From assembly GCA_050942875.1 (NCBI GenBank), contig JBMNOD010000005.1:11959-75958 (forward strand): 64,000 bases of DNA, in the 5' to 3' direction. Numbering within the stretch: position 1 is the first letter of the stretch; each line of letters begins with the position of its first letter. The DNA is from JAAZAI01 sp050942875. Lineage in GTDB: Bacteria; Verrucomicrobiota; Kiritimatiellia; RFP12; UBA3636. The notes beneath the pieces were generated by a model, which was not told the DNA's origin, searched no databases, and saw only the letters and a program-made list of their open reading frames with translations. Below, in pieces: positions 18,141-26,771 of the stretch. The translations under genes and the position numbers were made by a program.

Positions 18141-19379
18141 ATGCCGCATCGCATTGGGTTGAAGCTGACGATTTCGCTGGTGGTTTCCGGGTGTGTGACG
18201 CACCTTCTGGTTGGCGGCGCCCTTGCAGCGACACGACAGCCACGCGCCCCCGAGTGGCGTCATTCCGAGTTTGCCGGCACGTTCTACCGGGCTGTCGATC
18301 CGGGCAAGGGCGATCTGGCGATGTCGCCTTATGGCGCCGCGTCCGTCCTCGCGCTTGCCTACACGGGCGCGACGAACGAGACGGCTCGCGGCATGGCCGC
18401 CGCCCTCTGCCTTGACGACCGCGGCCCTGAGGTGGCCGTCGTGTTCAGGCAGATCAACCGCGCCCTTGTCGCCGCAGGCGCCGACGAGGGGATCAAGCTC
18501 GCCACAAGCCATTCGCTCTGGCCTCGCGTCGGGCTGACGCTCAAGCAGGCGTTCATCGACACCGCGCAACGAGGTTTCGATGCCGACGTGATTCCCATTT
18601 CGATGGATGAAACGGGGCGAGAACGCCTCAATGGCTTTGTAAAGGAAAAGACCGCCGGGATGATTCCCGAACTTGTTCCGCCGCCGATCCCGGCGGACAC
18701 CGAGCTGATCCTCGTCAACACGCTTTATTTCAAGGCCCGGTGGCTTGAAGAGTTCAAGCCCCACGAGACGCGGACGCAGACGTTCCATGCGCCTGGCGGC
18801 GATGTCGAGGCGCCGTTCATGCGGCGCACGGGCGCCTACCGCATCGCCCAGGGCTCGGGCTATGCGGCGCTCTACCTGCCTTACTGGCGCGAGACGGCCG
18901 AGATGGTCGTGCTGCTGCCCGACACGGCGGAGGGACTGGCTGCGCTGGAGAAGCGCCTTGGACGTGGGTTGCTTCAAGAAGCGGACCGCACGGCGGCGTT
19001 GAAGCAGGTGGGCGTGGCGCTGCCGAAGTTCAGCGTCAAGAGCGCGCTCAATCTCAACGAACCGCTCATCGAGCTCGGCATGGGGACCGCCTTTTCGGAT
19101 CAGGCGGAGTTTCCGGGGATTGCGTCTGACGTCCGGCTGCGGATCAGTCGCGTCTTGCAGGAGGTTCGCGTGGATGTCGATGAAGCGGGCACGGAGGCGG
19201 CGGCGGCGACGGCTGTGATGATGATGCGCCTCTCGCTCCCGCCACCGCCGGAGGTGGAGTTTGTGGCGGATCGTCCGTTCCTTTTCCTCATCCGCGAACG
19301 CACGACGAATGTGATCCTCTTCATGGGGCGTGTGGAGCGACCGACGCTCGCGCCAAGAGGTGCCGACGATGTGCGCTGA
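18141..19379 (+). CDS. secreted serpin-family protease inhibitor
   Basis: 412 residues from MPHRIGLKLTISLVVSGC, preceded by AAAGGAGG. The N-terminus is a signal sequence: VSGC at 15-18 fits a lipobox, or cleavage may follow GGALAA. Serpin fold: GDLAMSPYGAASVLALAYTGA, LILVNTLYFKARWLEEF (breach/shutter strand), MVVLLPD, and the reactive-centre hinge EAGTEAAAATAV with small side chains, as required for loop insertion, so it is probably inhibitory. The variable loop MMMRLSLPPPP leads into FVADRPFLFLIR and ILFMGRV, the conserved C-terminus. The target would be a host, competitor or self serine/cysteine protease outside the cytoplasm. It overlaps the next gene by 11 nt. The start 21 codons upstream was rejected for lack of a ribosome site. 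Confidence 0.93.
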   Translation: MPHRIGLKLTISLVVSGCVTHLLVGGALAATRQPRAPEWRHSEFAGTFYRAVDPGKGDLAMSPYGAASVLALAYTGATNETARGMAAALCLDDRGPEVAVVFRQINRALVAAGADEGIKLATSHSLWPRVGLTLKQAFIDTAQRGFDADVIPISMDETGRERLNGFVKEKTAGMIPELVPPPIPADTELILVNTLYFKARWLEEFKPHETRTQTFHAPGGDVEAPFMRRTGAYRIAQGSGYAALYLPYWRETAEMVVLLPDTAEGLAALEKRLGRGLLQEADRTAALKQVGVALPKFSVKSALNLNEPLIELGMGTAFSDQAEFPGIASDVRLRISRVLQEVRVDVDEAGTEAAAATAVMMMRLSLPPPPEVEFVADRPFLFLIRERTTNVILFMGRVERPTLAPRGADDVR

Positions 19380-19635
19380 CATGGATCGACGCGTGGGTTT
19401 CGTGGGCATTCTCGTTGAGGATCGCGAGCGCAGCGCGGTTGCGGTGAATGCGGCCATTTCCGAGATGGCGCACATTCTCGTGGCGCGCGTCGGCATCCCG
19501 TATCGCGAGCGCAATCTTTCGGTGATCACGCTTGTGGTCGATGCGACCACGGATGAAATCGGCGCGTTGACGGGCAAACTCGGGCGCATACCCGGCGTGT
19601 CGGTCAAGTCCGGCCTCACTCGCCCGACGGGCTAG
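19369..19635 (+). CDS. TM1266 family iron-only hydrogenase system putative regulator
   Basis: 88 residues; the core MDRRVGFVGILVEDRERSAV, then a MAHILVARVGIPYRERNLSVITLVVDA segment and a GALTGKLGRIPGVSVKSGLTR ending, matches the TM1266 pattern (VVEDRE..., ILLRVGYPVRE..., GALSGKLGQI.GV.VK). The fold is an ACT/NikR-C-like ferredoxin sandwich. In other genomes members sit near FeFe-hydrogenase maturation genes; none is seen here. The ATG at 19369 follows AGAGG and overlaps the serpin stop (11 nt), so translation is coupled. MDRR at 19381 is a possible later start. Its pairing with a serpin is unexpected. Confidence 0.85.
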   Translation: MCADMDRRVGFVGILVEDRERSAVAVNAAISEMAHILVARVGIPYRERNLSVITLVVDATTDEIGALTGKLGRIPGVSVKSGLTRPTG

Positions 19636-19687
19636 TGCATTTTATTCTGTTTCCCATTAGAACGCTGTTGGCTCAGGAGCACAGACA

Positions 19688-20824
19688 ATGAAGAACAATG
19701 ACATCGCCCCGATCCGCCCCCCTTGGGGCGGCACCATGACAGGTCGCGAACGCTTCAACCGCCAGATGAACTTCCAGTCGGTGGACCGCACCTTCAACAT
19801 GGAGTTCGGCTACTGGAACGAGAACTTCACCGAGTGGGACATTTTCCGGGAGAACGGCATCGCCAACAACGCGGAGGCCGACCGCTTCTTTTCGTTCGAC
19901 CGCATCGAGGGCGTCGGCCCGAAATTCGGCGGTTGGATGCATCCGCCCTTTGAGCATCGCATCGTCGAGCGCCGCGGCGACACCAACATTCTGATCAACG
20001 GCGACGGCCTGCTCGCCGAAGTCCCCGCCGACGGGCACGACACGATTCCCCGCTACCTCAAGTCCAGCATCGTCACCCCCGACGACTGGAAGCGGTGCAA
20101 AGAGGAGCGCTTCCGGCGCGACGACCCGGATCGCCGCATCGACGTGGAGGCCCTCCGCCTGCGCCATCCCGACGATCGCGACTACCCCCTTGGCGTCCAT
20201 TGCGGCTCCATGATCGGCAAGATCCGGGACATGCTCACGTTCGAGGGGCTGGCCTATGCCGTGTACGACTACCCCGAGATGGTCGAGGACATGGTCGAGA
20301 CCTGCTGTCAGCTTGTCGAGGACGGTCTCGACCAGCTCTTGCCCGCCCTCCGCTTCGACTACGCCTCGGGCTGGGAGGACATCTGCTTCAAGAACGGCCC
20401 CATCGTCTCCATCGACTTCTTCCGCGACGTCGTCATGCCCCGCTACAAGCGCATCCGCCGCAAGCTCGATCAGCATGGCGTGGGCCTTTGGTACACGGAC
20501 TGCGACGGCGACGTGCGCCCCATCCTCCCGTACCTGATGGAAGGCGGCATCAACTGCCTTTTCCCCTTCGAGGTGATGGGCTGCGCCCATCCCGGCGAAC
20601 TCCTCGACGCCAACCCCGAGCTGCGCATCATGGGCGGCGTTGATAAAATCCAGCTTGGTGCCGGGCGCGACGCCATCCGCAAGTATCTCGACACGCTCGT
20701 CCCCTACGTCGAGCGCGGCGGCTACATTCCTTTCTGCGACCACCGTTGTCCGCCCAACGTCCCGCCGGCGGACTACCTTTTCTACCTCGACCTCAAGCGC
20801 CAGATGTTCGGGGGAGGCTTTTGA
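19688..20824 (+). CDS. uroporphyrinogen decarboxylase-like (URO-D family) protein, paralogue 1
   Basis: 378 residues. The conserved family opening TGRERFNRQMNFQSVDRTFN lies at residues 17-36. Further landmarks are the central CGSMIGKIRDMLTFEGLAYAVYDYPEMVEDMVE and DYASGWEDICFKNGPIVSIDFFRDVVMPRYKRI, then FPFEVMGCAHPGELLDANPELRIMGGVDK and GGYIPFCDH-CPPNVPPADY. The layout is that of the URO-D/methyltransferase superfamily with a GGVDK-type late motif, not of true HemE. A role in corrinoid-linked methyl transfer or in carbohydrate catabolism is possible; neither is shown here. The start at 19688 has an AGGAG site; MTGRERF at 19736 is the alternative. It stands alone downstream of the TM1266 gene (52 nt). 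Confidence 0.85.
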   Translation: MKNNDIAPIRPPWGGTMTGRERFNRQMNFQSVDRTFNMEFGYWNENFTEWDIFRENGIANNAEADRFFSFDRIEGVGPKFGGWMHPPFEHRIVERRGDTNILINGDGLLAEVPADGHDTIPRYLKSSIVTPDDWKRCKEERFRRDDPDRRIDVEALRLRHPDDRDYPLGVHCGSMIGKIRDMLTFEGLAYAVYDYPEMVEDMVETCCQLVEDGLDQLLPALRFDYASGWEDICFKNGPIVSIDFFRDVVMPRYKRIRRKLDQHGVGLWYTDCDGDVRPILPYLMEGGINCLFPFEVMGCAHPGELLDANPELRIMGGVDKIQLGAGRDAIRKYLDTLVPYVERGGYIPFCDHRCPPNVPPADYLFYLDLKRQMFGGGF

Positions 20825-20841
20825 TCAGCCCCGAAACGGCC

Positions 20842-20871
20842 TTGACACCCGATCTTGTCATGGGGTAATGT
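20842..20871 (+). promoter_or_regulatory. promoter of the LamG protein gene
   Basis: TTGACA (20842-20847), 18-nt spacer, TAATGT (20866-20871), about 80 nt ahead of the ATG. Confidence 0.65.
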
Positions 20872-20953
20872 GTTGCATGCACGTTTGTCTGGCTTGACGT
20901 TCCGCTCTCCGATTCCGTATCCGTGGAACGGAACAAAAAGAAAGGTGGCATGA

Positions 20954-21808
20954 ATGAAGACTCTTGCGACATTGCTCCTGCTGTTCACCTCCGTCCTGGC
21001 GCAGGCCGGAACCCTCGCCTACTGGCGCATGGGCGACGATACGAGCAGCGTTCACGACTCCTCTGGAAACGGGCTGGCCCTGACCAAGTACGCGAAAGGG
21101 AACTTGCCCGAAGATTCCAACCTGCCCTACGATGGCGCTGTCGTGGCTTTCCATGGCGCCGGCGCTGCGTTCAGCCGCACGATTCCGCTCACGGGAGCCA
21201 CGAACGCGCTGGCGATCATGAATTACAACTCCTCCTATCTGTACGTGGCCGATCCCTTCACCGTGACGAACTTCACGGTCGAAGCATACTTCTGCCCCTA
21301 TGCCTATAAGACCTCGACGCAGTACATTGCTTCGCATTACACCGTTGAAGGATCCCAGCGCAGCTGGGCTTTGGGCTTTGCGGCGTCAGGCGGCACGCCG
21401 CCTGCGGGCCCCAACGAAATGTTTGTCTTGCTCAGCGAGACAGGCGCTTCAAATCCCGTCATACCCCTGGGACTGGTCGTGACCAACGGCGTGGACTACT
21501 ACATTGCGTTCAGCTACGACGCCGACGCCGCGGAGGACGACATCACGTTCCGCTACTGCGACCTGACGAACGGAGGGTCGCTTCAGACGGTGACGGCGAC
21601 CTCCGGTTATGGGGTGCTGAAGGATTCCACGTCGCCTCTCCGCATCGGAAGCTACGACGGAAACAAGAACAATTTCTCCGGTCTGATCGACGAAGTGCGG
21701 ATCTCGGATCGCGTCCTCGGCGTTCGCGAGCTGCTCATCTCGTGGCCGATACCAACCAACACCGTCTTGACCGTGCGCCAGCCGGTCGACACGCTGCAGC
21801 TCGAGTAG
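20954..21808 (+). CDS. secreted LamG/concanavalin-like jelly-roll protein
   Basis: 284 residues; the start has AAAGGTGG ahead of it. The signal peptide MKTLATLLLLFTSVLAQA is cleaved before GTLAYWRMGD. The mature protein is a laminin-G-like lectin fold: LAYWRMGDDTSSVHDSSGNG opening, FTVEAYFCPY, SWALGFAAS, VDYYIAFSYDA, and the closing LRIGSYDGNKNNFSGLIDEVRISDRVL that marks LamG_3 domains. There is no catalytic domain, so it probably binds a polysaccharide or the cell surface. The C-terminus WPIPTNTVLTVRQPVDTLQLE lacks an anchor; the NTVLTVR run vaguely recalls the ends of the proteins at 33327 and 35082. No partner is apparent in the operon. Confidence 0.82.
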   Translation: MKTLATLLLLFTSVLAQAGTLAYWRMGDDTSSVHDSSGNGLALTKYAKGNLPEDSNLPYDGAVVAFHGAGAAFSRTIPLTGATNALAIMNYNSSYLYVADPFTVTNFTVEAYFCPYAYKTSTQYIASHYTVEGSQRSWALGFAASGGTPPAGPNEMFVLLSETGASNPVIPLGLVVTNGVDYYIAFSYDADAAEDDITFRYCDLTNGGSLQTVTATSGYGVLKDSTSPLRIGSYDGNKNNFSGLIDEVRISDRVLGVRELLISWPIPTNTVLTVRQPVDTLQLE

Positions 21809-21895
21809 CTGGAGATCGGCGTCGATGCGAGGAGACACCAAAATAGAAATAGTGACATTGCCAATCGGCCCCTGGCCGTTAACTGCTGTTTCGTG

Positions 21896-21901
21896 TATAA
21901 T
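21896..21901 (+). promoter_or_regulatory. probable -10 element of the DUF4838 gene
   Basis: A consensus TATAAT; the matching -35 position reads TGGCCG (21873-21878), which is weak. It lies 81 nt ahead of the start codon. Confidence 0.4.
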
Positions 21902-21982
21902 GGCAACCTCAAGCGGCCTAAAGGTTTGACAGGGCCGGATCGGTCTGGATCTACGAATTTCTTCAGCACACACAGGAAAACC

Positions 21983-23896
21983 ATGCAGAGTTGCAAGCTT
22001 TCAGATTCTCTTGCCGTTTTTATGGATGCGTCTCAGGATGCGCGCTGTTATCGTCATGCTGTCGATGAAGCGTGTCGGTTGCTGGGGCGTCTTTCGGTTA
22101 AAACCGCTCGTGCGTCTGTTCCGGCGGTTGAAGGCGTTTTCAGTTTGCGGCTGGGTCTTGATGTGGCGTCGGTTCCCCCGGTTTCGATTCAGGGTGTTGT
22201 GCATGACGGTTTTCGTCTCGCGGTCAATGCCGATGGTGTGTCGATCGCGGCGGCATCGCCAAAAGGCGTGTTGAACGGCGTCTATGAATTGGCCGAGCGT
22301 CTCGGCTTCCTTTTCCTGCTGCCAGGCGAAAGCGGCGAATGGGCGCCGGCACAGTTGGCCGCGCTGCCCCTTGGCGAAACGCTCTTCAATCCCCGTTTCC
22401 CGTTCCGGGGTGTTTTTGCCCAACTGGAGGTTGCCAAGGATTATTCCGACGAGGAGTGGCTGCGCTTCTACGCCAAGCTCAAGTTCAATGCGACCCGGAG
22501 CAAGGCAAGTTGCCTCGACCTCGGCGAGGAGGTGGGCATTCGCATGGAGATTGGCGGACACGGGCTTTCCGAGCTTCTGCCGCGCAAACTGTTTGAAACG
22601 AATCCCGAATATTTCCGCATGCTCCAGCCCGAGGATTTCAACGGGAAGCGCATGTCGGATTCGAACTTCTGCGTCACGAATCCCCAGGCGCGGGAAATCG
22701 TCAAAACCAACTTCCGCAAGTTGATTGATGAAACGTTGGGCGCGTATGCCATTCACGCCTGGGCCGATGATCTGCCGGGCGGCGGCTGGTGTCTTTGCTC
22801 CTCGTGCCGCGCCTTCTCCCCGTCGGACCAGTCGATGATCGCCATGCGTTTGCTGGCCGAGGTTGCGCGTGAATCGAAAACAGGGCTCCGCATCCCCGTT
22901 CTGGCCTATCACGACACGATGTTCCCCGGCACGGCGGTTCCGCCCGCACCCGAGAATTTCTTGCTCTACGCTCCGCGCGAGCGTTGCTACGGTCATGCTT
23001 TGGACGATCCTTCCTGCGCTCGCAATGCGAGCTATTTCACCGCGTTGAAGCAGTGGATGGACGCGTTCGAGGGCGTTGATGATGCGCATACGTTCGAATA
23101 CTACTTCGATCAGCTTTTGTTCCGCGGGATGCATCCGTTTTTGCCCGATGTCATTCTGCGCGACATGGCGGTTTATCACCAGCACGGCATTGAATCGCAC
23201 TTGTCGCTTCAGGTGGGTGGGCCGGCCATTGCGCCGGAGTACAACATGCTCGTCTTCGCCAAGGCGCATTGGGATTCGGAGCTGACGTCGCAGGACGTCA
23301 TTGCGCAGTTGGCAACATCCATCGATCCTGAAACTCCCGAGCCCTGGGAGCAGTTTTTCACGAAGCGAGCCGACGTGTTTGCCAAGGCCATGCGTTTCTG
23401 CGGACACGAGACGGAGTGTTGCATCGACTATCGGTGGATGCCGGAGTCGGATGCGCCGTTTGTGCAGGAGATGGTCGAGACATATGCACAGGCTTCGCGC
23501 GAATTGGCGGCGGCAGCCGATGCGTTGGAGGCCCAAATGGCCGGGGCGTCCGGTCGCACGGCGGAACTGGCGACCAAGGAAGTCGCCCGTGCACGGTTTG
23601 AAAGCGCGGAGTTGATGGTCATGCACTATCAGCAGAATGCGATGATCCACATTGGACGATTCTTTGCTCAAGAAGACCAAGCGGCGCGCGAAAAGGGCGT
23701 TTGCCTCATGAAGCAGGCGATTGACGCGTTGAAAGTGTCGCGCGAAAAGGCGTTGGCTTTCGGGCTTGCTTTCGAAAACTGCTGGTACATCCGCAACGTC
23801 AACGATTGGCAGACCCGCGAATATTCGGCGAAGGTGGCACGGCACGAGTCGTCGACGCAAGCGCCGCCGACCAAGGGGTTGGCGGCTAAACCTTGA
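21983..23896 (+). CDS. DUF4838 family putative glycoside hydrolase
   Basis: 637 residues from MQSCKLSDSLAVFMDASQD, with AGGAAAA 3-4 nt ahead. The N-terminal domain (1-150), with KGVLNGVYELAERLGFLFLLPGE, is the hexosaminidase/glucuronidase accessory fold that precedes many catalytic barrels. Residues about 160-470 match the DUF4838 layout: YAIHAWADDLPGGGWCLCSSCRAFSPSDQSM, VLAYHDTMFPG, APRERCYGHALDDPSC, YYFDQLLFRGMHP, then GIESHLSLQVGG. The CLCSSC cysteine pair is typical of the family. A C-terminal helical region follows. No clear signal peptide is seen, so it may act inside the cell. The gene ends 11 nt inside the opposing LarA-like gene. A longer form starting at 21893 would begin upstream of the -10 and was rejected. 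Confidence 0.8.
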   Translation: MQSCKLSDSLAVFMDASQDARCYRHAVDEACRLLGRLSVKTARASVPAVEGVFSLRLGLDVASVPPVSIQGVVHDGFRLAVNADGVSIAAASPKGVLNGVYELAERLGFLFLLPGESGEWAPAQLAALPLGETLFNPRFPFRGVFAQLEVAKDYSDEEWLRFYAKLKFNATRSKASCLDLGEEVGIRMEIGGHGLSELLPRKLFETNPEYFRMLQPEDFNGKRMSDSNFCVTNPQAREIVKTNFRKLIDETLGAYAIHAWADDLPGGGWCLCSSCRAFSPSDQSMIAMRLLAEVARESKTGLRIPVLAYHDTMFPGTAVPPAPENFLLYAPRERCYGHALDDPSCARNASYFTALKQWMDAFEGVDDAHTFEYYFDQLLFRGMHPFLPDVILRDMAVYHQHGIESHLSLQVGGPAIAPEYNMLVFAKAHWDSELTSQDVIAQLATSIDPETPEPWEQFFTKRADVFAKAMRFCGHETECCIDYRWMPESDAPFVQEMVETYAQASRELAAAADALEAQMAGASGRTAELATKEVARARFESAELMVMHYQQNAMIHIGRFFAQEDQAAREKGVCLMKQAIDALKVSREKALAFGLAFENCWYIRNVNDWQTREYSAKVARHESSTQAPPTKGLAAKP

Positions 23897-25169
23897 ACTT
23901 TTCGCGGCAGGCCCAGAGGCCGAGGGCGGGGTTGCTGATGAAGTAGATTTCCTCGCCGTCGGGCAGGGTGTTGAAGCCGTCGCGGAGGGCGTCGGGATTG
24001 TAGCGGGCGGCCATGTCGGCGTAGGGGGCGGCGTTGAAGCCGACGGAACGAACCTCGTCGAGGCCGAGGCCGTCGCCGGGGCAGTAGGTGATCGAGAAGC
24101 GGCCTTCCGAGGAGCCGTGGATGAGGTGGGCCGCCGCGCCGAGGTTGGCGCGGAGGTCTTCGTTCTCCTCGACCGCCTTGAGCGTGGCGGGGGTGCCGCG
24201 GTAGCCGTACTTGCGGATGAGGGCGTCGATCTGCGGATCTTCGCCGAACTCCTTGAGCGCGGGCGCCAGCACGACCAGCTCGCCGCCGTCGGCGATTGCC
24301 AGCCGGGTGCGGTACACGGACTTGTTGCCGAGCCAGGTGCTTTGGAATTCAAGCGGGTCAAGGTAGACGACCACTTTTTTTGGCTCGCGATCGAGGACGA
24401 TGACGTTGACTTGGCGCGCGAGCTTGCAAGCCGCTTCGTAGACCGCGGCGTCCTCGCCGGCGTAGTAGCCGCGGAGGTGCATCGCGCGCGTGGCGTAGTC
24501 CTGCTCGACGACGGTGAGGATGTAGAGGATCGGCAGGTCGCCGAGGAAGCGCGCGACGGCCTCGTTGAAGAGCCGCCGCACCGGGGTGTCGGCCCTGCCG
24601 AGGATCATCTCCATGTTGCAGACGGCGCCGAGGAAGTGCGACTTGTTGATGATGTCGCTGCCGCCCGCGCCCACGACGATGTTCTTCGTGTAGTTGGCCA
24701 TGCCGACGACTTCGTGCGGGACGACCTGCCCCACGGAGAGGATCAGGTCGTAGCCGTCGTAGAGGCGCGTGCTGACCTCGACGCCGACGTCGTACGAGAC
24801 CTTGCCGCCGGAGAGATCCGCGAGGAGCGCGCCGGGGAGGACGCCCTTGCGGACGATGCCGCGCCGCCAGTCGTGGACCTTGAAGGCGTCGAGCGGGATG
24901 GCGTCGCCGAACATCATCCGAAGCTGCGGCTCGGTCATGGCGTTGTGCGTGCCGAGCGTGGGCATGACGTCCACCTGCACGCCGGCCTCCACGAGCAAGG
25001 CGTAGGCCATGGCCGTGATCGGGCCGGCCTGGGAATTGAGCCGCGTGTGGTCGGGCGGGAGGATGAGCACGCGCCGGAGCGACGGGAGCCGCGGGGCGAG
25101 GGTCTGCTCGACGAGGCTGCGGAGCTGTTCCCGCGAAATGGACAGCGTGGGGCCGGCGGATTGGATCAT
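23886..25169 (-). CDS. LarA-like nickel-dependent racemase/epimerase (DUF2088 family)
   Basis: 427 residues. LarA landmarks: PPDHTR at 39-43, PTLGTHNAM around 70-77, and VVPHEVVGMANYTKNIVVG followed by a later SH. H152, K162 and H178 have exactly the spacing (10 and 16) of H174, K184 and H200 in Lactiplantibacillus LarA, where lysine tethers the nickel-pincer nucleotide and histidine binds nickel. Family members racemise lactate or epimerise other 2-hydroxy acids. Lying directly after gnd (10 nt) in a sugar-acid operon, it probably epimerises an aldonate or 2-hydroxy sugar acid rather than lactate. The cofactor genes larB, larC and larE are not in the window. Confidence 0.85.
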   Translation of the reverse strand: MIQSAGPTLSISREQLRSLVEQTLAPRLPSLRRVLILPPDHTRLNSQAGPITAMAYALLVEAGVQVDVMPTLGTHNAMTEPQLRMMFGDAIPLDAFKVHDWRRGIVRKGVLPGALLADLSGGKVSYDVGVEVSTRLYDGYDLILSVGQVVPHEVVGMANYTKNIVVGAGGSDIINKSHFLGAVCNMEMILGRADTPVRRLFNEAVARFLGDLPILYILTVVEQDYATRAMHLRGYYAGEDAAVYEAACKLARQVNVIVLDREPKKVVVYLDPLEFQSTWLGNKSVYRTRLAIADGGELVVLAPALKEFGEDPQIDALIRKYGYRGTPATLKAVEENEDLRANLGAAAHLIHGSSEGRFSITYCPGDGLGLDEVRSVGFNAAPYADMAARYNPDALRDGFNTLPDGEEIYFISNPALGLWACREKFKV

Positions 25170-25179
25170 GGCGTTGGCG

Positions 25180-26634
25180 CTAGACGATGTAGGTCGAGGC
25201 CGAGGTGTCGCCGCCGCGGCCCGTCCAGTTGGTGTGGAAGAATTCGCCGCGCGGCTTGTCGGTGCGTTCGTAGGTGTGCGCGCCGAAGTAGTCGCGCTGG
25301 GCCTGGAGCAGGTTCGCCGGCAGGCGGGCGCAGCGGTAGCCGTCGTAGTAGCTCAGGGCGGCGGAAATCGCCGGGACGGGGATGCCGGCCTGGACGGCGT
25401 GGCTCACGACGCGGCGCCAGCCGGTCTGGGCGCGCTTGACCTTGTCGGCGAAGAACGGGTCGAGCAGGAGGTTCGTCAGGTCGGGATTCGCGTCGAAGGC
25501 CTGCTTGATCTTGCCGAGGAAGGCGGAGCGGATGATGCAGCCTTCGCGCCACATCAGGGCGATGCCGCCGTAGTTGAGGTGCCAGCCGTAGGTCTTCGCC
25601 GCCGCGCGCATGAGCTGGTAGCCTTGCGCGTAGCTGACGAGCTTCGAGGCGTAGAGCGCCTGTTCGAGGTCGTCGATGAATTGTTTTTTGTCGCCCGCGA
25701 AGGCGGCGCCCCCGGGGCCGTCGAGCACGGCGGAGGCGGCGACGCGCTCGTCCTTGATGGCGGAGAGGCAGCGCGCGAACACGGCCTCGGCGATGAGCGT
25801 GAGCGGCATGCCCTCGTCGAGCGCCGTCGAGGCCGTCCATTTGCCGGTGCCTTTCTGTCCGGCGGCGTCGAGGATGACGTCCACGACGGCTTCGCCGGTC
25901 TCGCTCTTGTAGCCGAGGATGTCGCGGGTGATTTCGATGAGGTAGCTGTCGAGGTCGCCGGTGTTCCACTTGCCGAAGATGCCGCTCATTTCGTCGTTGG
26001 AGAGTCCCAGGCTGTCCTTCATGATGTGGTACACTTCGCAGATGAGCTGCATGTCGCCGTATTCGATGCCGTTGTGGACCATCTTGACGAAGTGTCCGGC
26101 GCCGCCTTCGCCGACCCACTCGCAGCAGGGCGAGCCGTCGGCGGTGTGCGCCGCGATCTTCTGGAAGATCGGCTTCACCTCGGGCCAGGCGGCGGGCGAG
26201 CCGCCCGGCATGATGGAGGGGCCGAGGAGCGCGCCTTCCTCGCCGCCCGAGACGCCGGTGCCGACGTAGAGGAATCCTTTGCCTTCCACGTATTTGCAGC
26301 GGCGGATCGTGTCCGGGAAATGGCTGTTGCCGCCGTCGATGACGATGTCGCCGGGTTCGAGGTGGGGGAGGATCTGCTCGATGAAGTCGTCGACCGGCTG
26401 GCCGGCCTTGACGAGCATCATCACCTTTCGCGGGCGCTTGAGGCTGGCGCAAAGCTCCTGGACGCTGTGGCAGCCGATGAACTTCCCGCCGGCGCCGCGG
26501 CCGGCGATGAAGGCGTCCACCTTCTCGACGGTGCGGTTGTACACGGCCACCGTGAAGCCCTTGCCTTCCATGTTGAGGACGAGGTTTTCGCCCATGACGG
26601 CCAATCCGATCAAGCCAATGTCTGCTTTCTTCAT
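25180..26634 (-). CDS. gnd: 6-phosphogluconate dehydrogenase, decarboxylating
   Basis: 484 residues, the full long-form length. The NADP-binding IGLIGLAVMGENLVLNM (with an NRT after VAVY) lies at 6-34; VIDGGNSHFPDT near 125; the signature GVSGGEEGALLGPSIMPGG; and catalytic K in EGGAGHFVKMVHNGIEYGDMQL near 183. FLGKIKQAFDAN and the C-terminal GRGGDTSASTYIV tail follow. It oxidises 6-phosphogluconate to ribulose 5-phosphate and CO2. It lies between a KDG-type sugar kinase and the LarA-like gene on one strand, so a gluconate-type catabolic operon is likely. The spacer to kdgK (137 nt) is filled by heptad and CGACAAAG repeats. The start has a weak AAAGGAAAA site. Confidence 0.96.
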   Translation of the reverse strand: MKKADIGLIGLAVMGENLVLNMEGKGFTVAVYNRTVEKVDAFIAGRGAGGKFIGCHSVQELCASLKRPRKVMMLVKAGQPVDDFIEQILPHLEPGDIVIDGGNSHFPDTIRRCKYVEGKGFLYVGTGVSGGEEGALLGPSIMPGGSPAAWPEVKPIFQKIAAHTADGSPCCEWVGEGGAGHFVKMVHNGIEYGDMQLICEVYHIMKDSLGLSNDEMSGIFGKWNTGDLDSYLIEITRDILGYKSETGEAVVDVILDAAGQKGTGKWTASTALDEGMPLTLIAEAVFARCLSAIKDERVAASAVLDGPGGAAFAGDKKQFIDDLEQALYASKLVSYAQGYQLMRAAAKTYGWHLNYGGIALMWREGCIIRSAFLGKIKQAFDANPDLTNLLLDPFFADKVKRAQTGWRRVVSHAVQAGIPVPAISAALSYYDGYRCARLPANLLQAQRDYFGAHTYERTDKPRGEFFHTNWTGRGGDTSASTYIV

Positions 26635-26650
26635 GTTTTCCTTTGAGTCG

Positions 26651-26769
26651 CTAGTCGCTAGGGGCTAGGGGCTAGTGAGATGATGAGTGTGGGAGTGATT
26701 GAAAATTTTAGGTCGACAAAGTTCACGACAAAGATCGCGACAAAGCTGCCCTGTGGGTCTAGCCGCTAG
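26651..26769. repeat. kdgK-gnd spacer: CTAG heptads and CGACAAAG repeats
   Basis: CTAGTCG (26651), CTAGGGG (26658), CTAGGGG (26665), CTAGTGA (26672): four exact in-phase heptads. CGACAAAG at 26714-26721, 26726-26733 and 26738-26745 gives a 12-nt period. CTAGCCG (26759) and CTAG (26766) sit 2 nt after the kdgK stop. No gene fits here. Confidence 0.65.
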
Positions 26770-26771
26770 TT

